A stretch of DNA of 64,000 nucleotides from NCED01 sp035493955 (GTDB lineage: Bacteria > Pseudomonadota > Alphaproteobacteria > Caulobacterales > Caulobacteraceae). How positions within the stretch are numbered: position 1 is the first letter of the stretch; the number at the start of each line of letters is the position of its first letter. The stretch lies in assembly GCA_035493955.1 (NCBI GenBank), contig DATJHI010000004.1, positions 1-64,000 on the forward strand. Reading direction: 5' to 3'. This document shows positions 54,887 through 62,698 of the stretch, piece after piece. The notes beneath the pieces were generated by a model. It saw nothing but the letters and a program-made list of their open reading frames with translations, made no database searches and was not told the origin of the DNA. A program made the position numbers and the translations under genes.

Positions 54887-55291
54887 ATGCTGCTGCCTAC
54901 AGGCGCGACGGTGGCTGTCGCCGACGGCAAGACGCTCAGCCTCTTCCGCAACACCGGCAAGGAAGGGGCCCCCAAACTGCACCTGCTGAGCCCCGGCGCC
55001 GTGGATGGCGACCACAGCGGAGCCGACGTCGGCCATCGGAGCAGCTTCGCCAATCCGGACGACCGCACAGTCCAGGAGGATGGGTTCGCCGTCGGCGTCG
55101 CCGACCTGCTCAACCGGGAAGTGCTGGACGGCAACATCGCCGAACTGGTGGTCATCGCGCCGCCCCGGACCCTCGGCGAGCTGCGCAAGCACTATCACCG
55201 CAGGCTGTCCGCGGTGCTGATGGGCGAGATCGGCAAGGAGCTAGCCGGCCGTTCGGTCGCAGACATCGAACAGACCATCGTTGCGGCGTGA
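54887..55291 (+). CDS. Host-attachment-type protein (PF10116-like)
   Basis: 134 residues resembling the bacterial family named protein required for attachment to host cells: ATVAVADGKTLSLFRNTGKEG, SSFANPDDRTVQEDGFAVG and ELVVIAPPRTLGELRKHYHRR. The name comes from one plant-associated context; the family has an eRF1-like fold and its molecular role is unknown. No signal peptide. It begins 110 bp after murD and ends 3 bp before the stop of the convergent membrane-protein gene. Confidence 0.78.
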   Translation: MLLPTGATVAVADGKTLSLFRNTGKEGAPKLHLLSPGAVDGDHSGADVGHRSSFANPDDRTVQEDGFAVGVADLLNREVLDGNIAELVVIAPPRTLGELRKHYHRRLSAVLMGEIGKELAGRSVADIEQTIVAA

Positions 55292-55294
55292 CCC

Positions 55295-55810
55295 CTAGCC
55301 GTCGGTTTTCCGGCGCGGCGCCAGATAGGTGACCAGGTCCCAGGCGTTGCGAACGCCCACCAGCAACAGCGCCGTCAGAAGGGCGCCGAGCGCCAGCGGT
55401 GCGTCGGCCGTGCGCGCACACAATCCGGCGGCGGCGGCGCCCAGGGCCAGATAGATCGCCGCCGGGGTCACGCCATAGCACCACAGATCGCTCCAGTGCG
55501 GCGTGGTCGGGACCTTGCCTCGATGGATCGTCCAGGAGACCACGGCCGAATAGATCAGCCCTATCAGAGCGGCTGCGCCCACCGCCGCGCACGCCAGCGT
55601 CGGCGTCATGCCGGGGGTCAGGGCCATGGCCGAGAGCACCAGCACCACGGCGAAGTGGAAAACCGTCGGGGTCATGAACACGCTGGCGCCCGTGGCGGCG
55701 CTCTCAGTCTCCAAACTGGAGGTGAGGGTGGCGACCACGAACAACAGGCCGATCAGGGCCGCCGCCGCCGAGCCGATCAGAAGGTAGAAGCTGTCCCAGT
55801 CGTGAAACAT
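55295..55810 (-). CDS. Hypothetical membrane protein
   Basis: 171 residues with about five transmembrane helices (roughly residues 8-28, 47-65, 74-92, 115-132 and 138-156) and an N-terminus MFHDWDSFYLLIGSAAAALIG. Loops are short, and the C-terminus is basic (APRRKTDG). Such proteins are frequent in Rhizobiales and Caulobacterales without known function. It faces away from the headgroup operon, and 275 bp separate it from the phosphotransferase gene. Confidence 0.65.
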   Translation of the reverse strand: MFHDWDSFYLLIGSAAAALIGLLFVVATLTSSLETESAATGASVFMTPTVFHFAVVLVLSAMALTPGMTPTLACAAVGAAALIGLIYSAVVSWTIHRGKVPTTPHWSDLWCYGVTPAAIYLALGAAAAGLCARTADAPLALGALLTALLLVGVRNAWDLVTYLAPRRKTDG

Positions 55811-56085
55811 GGTCGCCGCGCCCAGAGGAGCCTCGCTTCAAACCATCCTAATCCCGGATAGGCGCGCCCGTCCCGCCGGGAATTAGGGGCGTGGAGGCGC
55901 CGCGTTCGCCTACACGAATGTCAGCATCCCGACCGGACGACGACAGATTCGATCGCCTAGCCTTGAGCCCGGGCCGCGCTCCGCGGACTGCGCCGGGTTG
56001 CGTCAATTCGGTGCACCCCCTAGCGCCGCGGCTCCGGTTGGCGGAAAGGTGTTTGCCCCCTCGCACCATCGGGCGAATCTGAGAG
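55811..56085. other. Divergent intergenic region, probable promoter of the headgroup operon
   Basis: 275 bp without a convincing gene on either strand. Because the six downstream genes are closely packed and the gene to the left points away, the operon promoter should lie here. I see no clear consensus promoter, riboswitch or inverted repeat. Confidence 0.4.
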
Positions 56086-57087
56086 ATGAACATCAGCGCG
56101 GCGTCGACCGCAGCCAAACCGGCTGAGGTCGAAGGCTTTTTCGACACTCATTTCTACACCCCTCTCGGGGGCGTGCTGACCCGTGTCCTGGCCCTGACGC
56201 CCCTGACGCCGAACGACGTCTCCTGGCTGTCGGTGGCCGCCGCCCTCGCCGCCGCCCTGGCCTATTTCCAGCCCACCTTGCAGGGCGCCTTGATCGGCTC
56301 GGCGCTGCTGCTGTTCAGCGGCGTGCTCGACAGCGCCGACGGCCAACTGGCCCGCGCCACCGGGCGCACCTCCGAACTCGGCGAGACCCTGGACGGATTC
56401 TGCGACAGCCTCTCCTTCGGCCTGATCTACGCCGCCGCCGCGCTGTCCTTCGTGATCCATGAGCGGGGCTCCGTTCCGCTGATCGCCATCCTGGCCCTGA
56501 CCGCCGCCTTCTCCCATTCGCTGCAGTCGTCCCTGGTCGACTTCGAGCGGCAGCTGCTGATCCACTACCTGACCGGCCGCGGCCGGGTGCTGCGCGAGGA
56601 CGGGGAGACCCTGAAGCGCGATCTGGTCGAGGGACGCGCCCGTGGGGAGGGCTGGTGGCCGCAGCTCTTGCGTCGAGTCCGCATGGACTATTGCGGCCGC
56701 CAGCGCCGGTGGCTGCGTGGAAGCGTCGATCTTCTGGAGCTGCACCAAAGCCACATCGCGCCGTTCCCGGACCGCGCCGCCTGGTTCGCCGACCGCTATC
56801 GGGACGAGGTCAGACCGCTGATGCGCTGGTGGACCATCCTAGCGCCCAACAGCCATACCCTGGGCATACTGGTCTGCGGCTTCATCCCGTTCGTGCTGGC
56901 CGGAACCGGGATCGCGCGCATGGGCCTGACCCTGGTCTTCCTGTTCGACATCGGCCTCAACTTCACCGTGCCCTTTCTGCTGACGGCCCAGGCGCACATC
57001 GATCGGCAAATGGCCGAGGCCATCGCCGCCCTGGACGAGCGCGGGACGGGCGATCTGCAGGCCTTCAACCTGCAAGCGGCGCGATGA
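56086..57087 (+). CDS. CDP-alcohol phosphotransferase (CDP-OH-P family), first gene of a six-gene operon
   Basis: 333 residues. The complete family signature is present at residues 82-107: D82-x2-D85-G86-x2-A89-R90-x8-G99-x3-D103-x3-D107, which binds the metal and CDP-alcohol. Helices around it (about 52-77, 108-125, 128-145, 254-275, 281-305) make it an integral membrane enzyme. A long basic cytoplasmic loop (residues 150-245) is unusual for small phosphatidyl synthases. The N-terminus (FFDTHFYTPLGGVLTRVLA, TPLTPNDVS) resembles inositol-phosphate-type CDP-alcohol transferases. It would move a phospho-alcohol from CDP to a lipid or another alcohol. It overlaps the next gene by 4 bp. Confidence 0.88.
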   Translation: MNISAASTAAKPAEVEGFFDTHFYTPLGGVLTRVLALTPLTPNDVSWLSVAAALAAALAYFQPTLQGALIGSALLLFSGVLDSADGQLARATGRTSELGETLDGFCDSLSFGLIYAAAALSFVIHERGSVPLIAILALTAAFSHSLQSSLVDFERQLLIHYLTGRGRVLREDGETLKRDLVEGRARGEGWWPQLLRRVRMDYCGRQRRWLRGSVDLLELHQSHIAPFPDRAAWFADRYRDEVRPLMRWWTILAPNSHTLGILVCGFIPFVLAGTGIARMGLTLVFLFDIGLNFTVPFLLTAQAHIDRQMAEAIAALDERGTGDLQAFNLQAAR

Positions 57088-57833
57088 CCGGGACCCTGAC
57101 AGCCCAGACCGCCGTGCGGGCTCCGCGCCGCGCGGACGACGCGGCCCTGGAGTGCCTGCTGTTCGATTTCGGCGGCACCCTCGATTGCGACGGGGTGGCC
57201 TGGAAGGAGCGGTTCCAGGGCCTGTACCGGGGCGAAGGGGTGGAGCTGGCGGACCCGGCCTGGGCGCGGATCTTCTACGACGCCGACGATCCCCTGGTCG
57301 GCGCCCTCGCCGCCGAGGTCGACCTGGCTGAGACGGCGCGCAGGCTGGTCGCCAATATCGAGGCGGGCCTGGCGGGCGCGGGCCTCGGCGACGGGGGTGC
57401 GCGGGGGGCCAGGGTGGTCGCCCGCCTGCTGGACGAGACCGAAACCGTGGTGGCGCGCAACCGGATGGTGCTGCAGGCGCTGGGGCGGCGTTACCGGTTG
57501 GGCATCGTCTCCAATTTCTACGGCAATCTGCACGGCGTTTGCGACGGCCTGGGGCTGAGCCGGTTCTTCGGAGCCATGGTCGACAGCGAGGTCGTGGGCG
57601 CCAGGAAGCCCGAGCCGGCCATCTTCAAGGCGGCCATGGGACCCCTGGACGCCGCGCCGGCCGCAACCCTGATGGTCGGCGATTCCCTGCACCGGGATCG
57701 GGAGGGGGCGATCCTATCCGGCCTCGACTTCATCTGGATCGCCCCGGCGGAGGCCCGCCCGGCGGCCGGGGCGGGCGGCGCTGGTCAGCGGGCGATCGCC
57801 AGCCTAGACGGCCTGATGGGGATGCTGCTGTGA
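57084..57833 (+). CDS. HAD-superfamily hydrolase with DxG motif I
   Basis: 249 residues. Motif I is LLFDFGGTLDCDG (D28; the usual second Asp is Gly30), motif II IVSNFYGN, motif III ARKPEPAIF and motif IV MVGDSLHRDREGA. A helical cap (residues 45-125) places it in subfamily I. In the operon a phosphatase would remove phosphate from an intermediate. The missing acid residue leaves open whether it is a phosphatase or uses another HAD chemistry. Coupled on both sides (ATGA, GTGA). Confidence 0.8.
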   Translation: MTGTLTAQTAVRAPRRADDAALECLLFDFGGTLDCDGVAWKERFQGLYRGEGVELADPAWARIFYDADDPLVGALAAEVDLAETARRLVANIEAGLAGAGLGDGGARGARVVARLLDETETVVARNRMVLQALGRRYRLGIVSNFYGNLHGVCDGLGLSRFFGAMVDSEVVGARKPEPAIFKAAMGPLDAAPAATLMVGDSLHRDREGAILSGLDFIWIAPAEARPAAGAGGAGQRAIASLDGLMGMLL

Positions 57834-58543
57834 GCGCCTCGCCGGCCTGGCGCGGCGGGATCATCGCCGCTGGACACGGGGAGCGCCTGCGTCAGGGCGG
57901 CTGGACCGGCAGCAAGGCGATGGCCCCGGTGGGCGGGCGACCCCTGATCGACCATGCCCTGGATCGTTTCCGCGCCGCAGGTCTCGATCGGACCTCGGTG
58001 CTGATCAATGCGGAAAGTCCGGACGCCCTGCGGTGGCTCCATGGCCGCGGCGACGTCGATCTTATTGTGAAGACGACGCCGTCCTCCTACGCGAGTTTCA
58101 GTCTGATGGCCGAGCGTCTGAGGGGAACCCGGTCCGTGATCACCACCGTCGACGGCGTCATGCCGGCCGAGGACTTCGCCGGCTTCGTCGAGGCTGCGGC
58201 GGCCCTGCCGGAGGATGCGGTGGGCCTGGGCGTCACCGGCCATGTGGACGACGAGAACCCCCTGTGGGCGGACCTGGCGCCTTCGGACGGGCGTATCCGG
58301 CGCCTGGGCGGCGATCCGGCGGCCCATGTCACTGCCGGCCTCTACAGCCTTCCGGCGCACACGCCGCCCCTGGGAACGCAAAGGTTCGAGCGGCTGCGCG
58401 ACTACCTGTCCTGGCTCGTGGGCCAGGGTCATCCCGTATACGGACTTGTCCTGCCCATAGTCTTCGACGTCGACCGGCCCTGGGATATCGCGCAAGCCGA
58501 ACAGGCGCTTGCCCACCATGCCGGCATCAGGAGTGCGCCATGA
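57830..58543 (+). CDS. MobA/GlmU-type nucleotidyltransferase
   Basis: 237 residues from GTG. Nucleotide-binding signature GIIAAGHGERLRQGG (G-x-x-A-A-G-x-G-x-R), then KAMAPVGGRPLIDHAL with the conserved Lys, and a metal-binding Asp in ITTVDGVM. Such enzymes couple CTP or another NTP to a phosphorylated sugar, cyclitol or alcohol. Next to a CDP-alcohol phosphotransferase it is the expected producer of the CDP-alcohol. Overlaps both neighbours by 4 bp. Confidence 0.83.
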   Translation: MSASPAWRGGIIAAGHGERLRQGGWTGSKAMAPVGGRPLIDHALDRFRAAGLDRTSVLINAESPDALRWLHGRGDVDLIVKTTPSSYASFSLMAERLRGTRSVITTVDGVMPAEDFAGFVEAAAALPEDAVGLGVTGHVDDENPLWADLAPSDGRIRRLGGDPAAHVTAGLYSLPAHTPPLGTQRFERLRDYLSWLVGQGHPVYGLVLPIVFDVDRPWDIAQAEQALAHHAGIRSAP

Positions 58544-59382
58544 AGTCCGAGCGGCTGTGTTGGGGGATCTATCGCGAGAGTTCCCACTCGCCCGGCCGGG
58601 TCGACGACGACGCCGCCATACTGGATGCGGTGGGCAAGGTCCTGTCGGAAACCGGGTTTACGGTCGCCGTGGTCCACGCCGACGCCGCCGACGTGGCCCT
58701 GCAGACCCCGGGCGCGCGCATCTTCTGCATGTGCGAGCAGGAGGCGATCCTGGCCCGCCTGGACAAGGCGGTCGAGGGGGGGGCGGTGGTGATCAACACG
58801 CCTGCGGCCATCCGCAACACCTACCGCTCCCTGACCCGCGCCAGGTTCATCGCGGCGGGAGTCTCCGCGCCGCAAAGCTGGCTGGTCTCGACCGCCGATC
58901 CCGGCCGCAGGCCCGCCGACCAGGTCTGGATCAAGCGCGCCGACTTCCACGCCACCCAGGCCGACGACGTGATCTTCGCCGCGGACGACGGCGAATGGGC
59001 CAGCGCCATCGAGCTTTTCGCCCGGCGCGGCATGGGTTCGGCCGTGGTGCAGGTCCACGCTCCCGGCGACTTGATCAAGTTCTACGGCGTGCGCGATCCG
59101 GGCGCGGCCACGTCCTGGTTCGAATGGTTCTACCATCAGGACCAGACCCTCATGGGCCACGCCTTCGAGCAGTCCGCCCTGGCCGGAACGGCCTTCCACG
59201 CGGCCGAGGCCCTGGGCGTCGACGTGTTCGGCGGCGACGCCATCATCGGGGCCGACGGCTCCGTCACCATCATCGATCTCAACGCCTGGCCGAGTTTCGC
59301 CCGCAAGCGGGCCTCCGCCGCGGCGGCCATCGCCGCCCGTTTGACCCACGCCTTCGAACCCGAGCTCAGCGTCTATTCCTGA
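58540..59382 (+). CDS. ATP-grasp-like protein
   Basis: 280 residues with the architecture of an ATP-grasp enzyme: an N-terminal preATP-grasp-like part with FCMCEQEAILARL and VINTPAAIRNTYRSLTRARF, an ATP-binding part (QVWIKRADFHATQADD, VVQVHAPGDLIKFYG) and a terminal IIDLNAWPSFARKR that supplies metal ligands (D and N). The family ligates carboxylates to amines or thiols through acyl phosphates. The substrate is unknown; in this operon it could acylate an amino-alcohol. 41 bp precede the aminotransferase gene. Confidence 0.68.
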   Translation: MKSERLCWGIYRESSHSPGRVDDDAAILDAVGKVLSETGFTVAVVHADAADVALQTPGARIFCMCEQEAILARLDKAVEGGAVVINTPAAIRNTYRSLTRARFIAAGVSAPQSWLVSTADPGRRPADQVWIKRADFHATQADDVIFAADDGEWASAIELFARRGMGSAVVQVHAPGDLIKFYGVRDPGAATSWFEWFYHQDQTLMGHAFEQSALAGTAFHAAEALGVDVFGGDAIIGADGSVTIIDLNAWPSFARKRASAAAAIAARLTHAFEPELSVYS

Positions 59383-59423
59383 GCGCGCCCCTAATTTTAC
59401 CGACAACGGATTTTGCGACGCCC

Positions 59424-60800
59424 ATGGCCGACGATCTGCCCCAGCCCTTCACCATCGCCCACCACAAGATCGGTGAGCCGCGTGCCGTTCCAGGTCCCCG
59501 GTCGAAGGAGATCTTCGCCCGCGAGGCGCAGATCATGGCCCCGGGACTGCAGTCCATCGCCCTGTTTTCCCAGATGGCTGTCGACCATGCGCACGGCTGC
59601 ACCATCGTCGACGCCGACGGGGCCGAGTATCTCGATTTCGTCGCCGGGATCTGCGTCGGCAGCCTAGGCCACGCCCACCCCAAATACACCGCCCGCGTCG
59701 CCGACCAGCTGAGCCGCGCCACCTTCGGCAGCTTCACCACCGAGAACCGCCTGAAGTTCCTGGAGCTGGTGAAGTCGATCCTGCCCGAGGGCCTGACCCA
59801 CCTGCAGATGTTCTCGGGCGGGGCGGAAGCGGTCGAGGCGGCCCTGCGCCTGGCCAAGTCGGCCACGGGGAAATACGAATTCATCGGCTTCTGGGGCGGC
59901 TTCCACGGCAAGACCGGCGGCGTCGCCGGCTTCCTGGCCGCGACCTCGAAGCAGAACCTGGGGCCGAACCCGCCGGGGCTGTCGATGAGTCCCTACGCCA
60001 ACTGCTACCGCTGCCCGTTCAAGCTGGAGCATCCCTCCTGCGGACTGGCCTGCGTCGACCACCTGCGCAATTCGATCAAGCACGGCACCCGCAAGGAGAT
60101 CGCCGCCATCCTCATCGAGCCGATGCAGGGGACGGCCGGCAACGTCATCCCCCCCGACGACTTCCTGCCGGCGGTGAAGGCGGTGGCGCACGAATTCGAC
60201 GCTCTCCTGATCGTCGACGAGGTGCTCACGGGCTTCGGCCGCACCGGCAAGATGTTCGCCTCCAACCACTCGGGCGTGGTCGGCGACGTCATGACCGTCG
60301 GCAAGGGCATCGGCGGCGGCTTCCCGATGAGCGGGGTCGCCGCCTCGCTCGAACTGATGTCGGTGCTGCCCTTCGGGGAACCCAGCGGTTCGTCGTCGAG
60401 CTATGGAGGCAATCCCCTCGCCGCCGCCGCCGGCCGTGGGGCGGTGGAGGTCATCCTGGAGGAGGACCTGGTCGGCAATTCCGCCCGCGTCGGCGCGGTG
60501 CTGCTGAAGGCCTGCCAGGGGCTGATGGAGAAGTATCGCTTCATCGGCGACGTGCGCGGGCGCGGCCTGATGATCGGGGTCGAGATGGTCGCCGACCGCA
60601 AGACCAAGGAGCCCCTGGACAAGACCATCACGCGGGCCCTCTTCGAGGCCTGTCTGAAGCGCGGCCTGATCACCATGTCCTATTCCAACGTCATCCGGAT
60701 CAATCCGCCCCTGGTGATCACCGAGGCCGAGGCCCTGCAAGGCGTGGCCATCCTCGACGAGGCGATGGCCGAGATCGTGGAGCGGTTCTCCCTGCAATGA
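59424..60800 (+). CDS. Class III PLP aminotransferase
   Basis: 458 residues. PLP lysine K294 in TVGKGIGGGFPMSG; also LDFVAGICVGSLGHAHP, MFSGGAEAVEAALRLAK, IVDEVLTGFGRTGK and GSSSSYGGNPLAAAA. A short Cys-containing loop (CYRCPFKLEHPSCGLAC), known in several class III subfamilies, is present. These enzymes aminate aldehydes or ketones, commonly omega-positions or semialdehydes, with an amino acid as donor. It is probably the amine-forming step of the operon. ATG 59424 is preferred over longer in-frame starts. Overlaps the next gene (ATGA). Confidence 0.9.
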   Translation: MADDLPQPFTIAHHKIGEPRAVPGPRSKEIFAREAQIMAPGLQSIALFSQMAVDHAHGCTIVDADGAEYLDFVAGICVGSLGHAHPKYTARVADQLSRATFGSFTTENRLKFLELVKSILPEGLTHLQMFSGGAEAVEAALRLAKSATGKYEFIGFWGGFHGKTGGVAGFLAATSKQNLGPNPPGLSMSPYANCYRCPFKLEHPSCGLACVDHLRNSIKHGTRKEIAAILIEPMQGTAGNVIPPDDFLPAVKAVAHEFDALLIVDEVLTGFGRTGKMFASNHSGVVGDVMTVGKGIGGGFPMSGVAASLELMSVLPFGEPSGSSSSYGGNPLAAAAGRGAVEVILEEDLVGNSARVGAVLLKACQGLMEKYRFIGDVRGRGLMIGVEMVADRKTKEPLDKTITRALFEACLKRGLITMSYSNVIRINPPLVITEAEALQGVAILDEAMAEIVERFSLQ

Positions 60801-61828
60801 CGGCTGCGCGAGTGTTGCGCGGCGCGATCATCGGTTACGGCCACGTCGCGGCCGAAGGACATGCCCCGGTATGGGCCGACCGCAAGGGCGCGACGATCGT
60901 CGCGGCGGTCGACGCCTCGCCGGACCGGCGCGAGCGCTTCCGCCGCGCCCATCCCGGCGGGCGCGCCCACGCCGCGGTCGAGACTCTGCTCGCCGAGGAG
61001 ACCCTGGACTTCGTCGACGTCTGCACCCCGCCCAGCAGCCATGCCGCGGTGGTGATGGCGGCTCTGGGCGCCGGCCTGCACGTCCTGTGCGAAAAGCCCC
61101 TGACCACCTCGGTCGCCGACGCCCTGGCCATCGCCGACGCTGCGGGCCGCAACGGCCGCGTGGTCCATGCAGTGCACAACTGGCTGGCCGCGGCCCTGTG
61201 CCGACAGGTCTCGGCCCTGGTCGACGCCGGCCGGGTGGGGACCGTGCGACGGGTGACCTGGCGCACCCTGCGCACCAAGCCTTCGGTGGCGGTCGGCGAC
61301 AATTCGGAGGTCAACTGGCGGCTGGATCCGGCCATCGCCGGCGGCGGCATCCTGCTCGACCACGGCTGGCACGCCGCCTATTGCGTGGCCCGCTGGGCCG
61401 GCTCGCCTCTGCGCCGCCTGTCCGCCCGCCTGGAATCCCGCCGCTTCCTGGACCTCGCCGTCGAGGACACCGCCACGGTCGATCTCGATTTCGGCGAGGC
61501 TTCCGGCCAGATCTTCCTGACCTGGGCGGCCGAGGAGCGGGCCAACACGGTTTCGGTCGAGGGCGACCGCGGCCGCATAGAGATCGTCGGCGACGAGGTG
61601 GTGCTGCACGGCCCGGGCGGCGGAGAGCGCTGGTCCTGCCCGCCCGCCTTGTCGGAGGGGTCGCACCACCCAGACTGGTTCGCCGCGGTGGCGGACGATT
61701 TCATCGCCGCGGCCCGGGGCGAGGCGGCTTCGAATCTGGAGGAGGCGGTGCTTTGCGCCCGCGTCATGGACGCTGCCAAGGCGTCGAGCGCCGCCGGCGG
61801 GGCCTGGACCGCCCTCGACGGAGATTGA
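60797..61828 (+). CDS. Gfo/Idh/MocA-family oxidoreductase
   Basis: 343 residues. N-terminal Rossmann fold (GAIIGYGHVAAEGHAPVW), the CEKPL motif (LCEKPLTTSVADAL) with the catalytic Lys, and a substrate-domain segment GGGILLDHGWHAAY with the usual His/Asp. Family members oxidise a hydroxyl of a sugar or cyclitol using NAD(P). Here it would make the carbonyl that the upstream aminotransferase aminates. It is the last gene of the operon. Confidence 0.9.
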   Translation: MTAARVLRGAIIGYGHVAAEGHAPVWADRKGATIVAAVDASPDRRERFRRAHPGGRAHAAVETLLAEETLDFVDVCTPPSSHAAVVMAALGAGLHVLCEKPLTTSVADALAIADAAGRNGRVVHAVHNWLAAALCRQVSALVDAGRVGTVRRVTWRTLRTKPSVAVGDNSEVNWRLDPAIAGGGILLDHGWHAAYCVARWAGSPLRRLSARLESRRFLDLAVEDTATVDLDFGEASGQIFLTWAAEERANTVSVEGDRGRIEIVGDEVVLHGPGGGERWSCPPALSEGSHHPDWFAAVADDFIAAARGEAASNLEEAVLCARVMDAAKASSAAGGAWTALDGD

Positions 61829-61922
61829 CCTGTTCGGCGATAGCTGAAACTAACGGCCCCCACACCCCCCCGCCGTAGCCCCTTGCGTGGCCGTTCGGGG
61901 CCTCCGCCCTCAGGGAACGGCA

Positions 61923-62105
61923 TTGCTCCAGTACAAGATCCTCTATTTCGACGCCGACGGCGCGCTCCTCTACAGCGGCCGGATGGACAGCGCCGGCGAC
62001 GACGAGGCCCTCGAGCGGGTCGCCGCCCTGCATCACGCCCATGCCGTCGAGCTATGGCGCGGCGAACAATGCGTGCGCCGTTTCGAGCCCGCCAAGTCGA
62101 GCTGA
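61923..62105 (+). CDS. Small hypothetical protein
   Basis: 60 residues from TTG 61923 (LLQYKILYFDADGALLYSG); an in-frame GTG at 61887 would add 12 residues. The compact, mixed alpha/beta sequence (ALERVAALHHAHAVELWRG) resembles small stand-alone proteins frequent in Caulobacterales genomes. No domain is recognised. It lies 94 bp after the headgroup operon and 9 bp from the convergent gene. Confidence 0.5.
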   Translation: MLQYKILYFDADGALLYSGRMDSAGDDEALERVAALHHAHAVELWRGEQCVRRFEPAKSS

Positions 62106-62114
62106 TCCAGGGCC

Positions 62115-62477
62115 TTAGATCAGTTTGGCCCTGAACAGGGCCGCCGCCAGCAGCAGGCCGCAGAACACCACCCAGAAAGCCGCGCCCAAGGCCAGCGAAC
62201 GCCAGTCCCGCGGCTTGCGCTGGGGCTGCAGGGCGGGGACGGAGGCCGTCGGCGCGGGCATCGCGACCCCGGCCCGTTCGTCGGCGATGCGATACAGGAT
62301 CTCGGCGGCGATCGGTCCCTGGTGCGGCAGGTCGAGCGAAGCAGCGGCGTGCTCGACCAGCGTCGACAGGGCCTTCAGCTTGTCGTCATAGCTCAGGCCG
62401 CCCGCCACCACGAACTGGGCGGAGGTGATGGTGACGTTTCCGTTCTGAACCACGGCGTTGGTGATCTTCGCGCCCAA
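62115..62477 (-). CDS. Hypothetical protein with C-terminal membrane helix
   Basis: 120 residues. The N-terminal half is soluble and helix-forming (DDKLKALSTLVEHAAASL), a Pro/Gln linker follows (residues 75-90), and the C-terminus is a transmembrane helix (LALGAAFWVVFCGLLLAAAL) with a basic end. It would be a tail-anchored or single-pass inner-membrane protein. The upstream 221 bp form the divergent region with ftsW. No function assigned. Confidence 0.6.
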   Translation of the reverse strand: MGAKITNAVVQNGNVTITSAQFVVAGGLSYDDKLKALSTLVEHAAASLDLPHQGPIAAEILYRIADERAGVAMPAPTASVPALQPQRKPRDWRSLALGAAFWVVFCGLLLAAALFRAKLI

Positions 62478-62698
62478 TCGAACGCTCCTTCACGCCCATC
62501 CGGTCCGGTCGGACCGCGCCCCAAGTCTTCGCACCGGCGAGAGCGCCCCGCAAGCGCGGCCGGGGCCGCAACCCTCTTCGAGTCGAGATTTCGCGCCGGA
62601 AAAGAAACGCTTAACCCTAACCCTTCACAACGGTTTGCGAGCGGGCGTCGAATGCGTCGGCCATTGCCTCAAAGGCTCTCGGGAAACAGCGAGACCTC

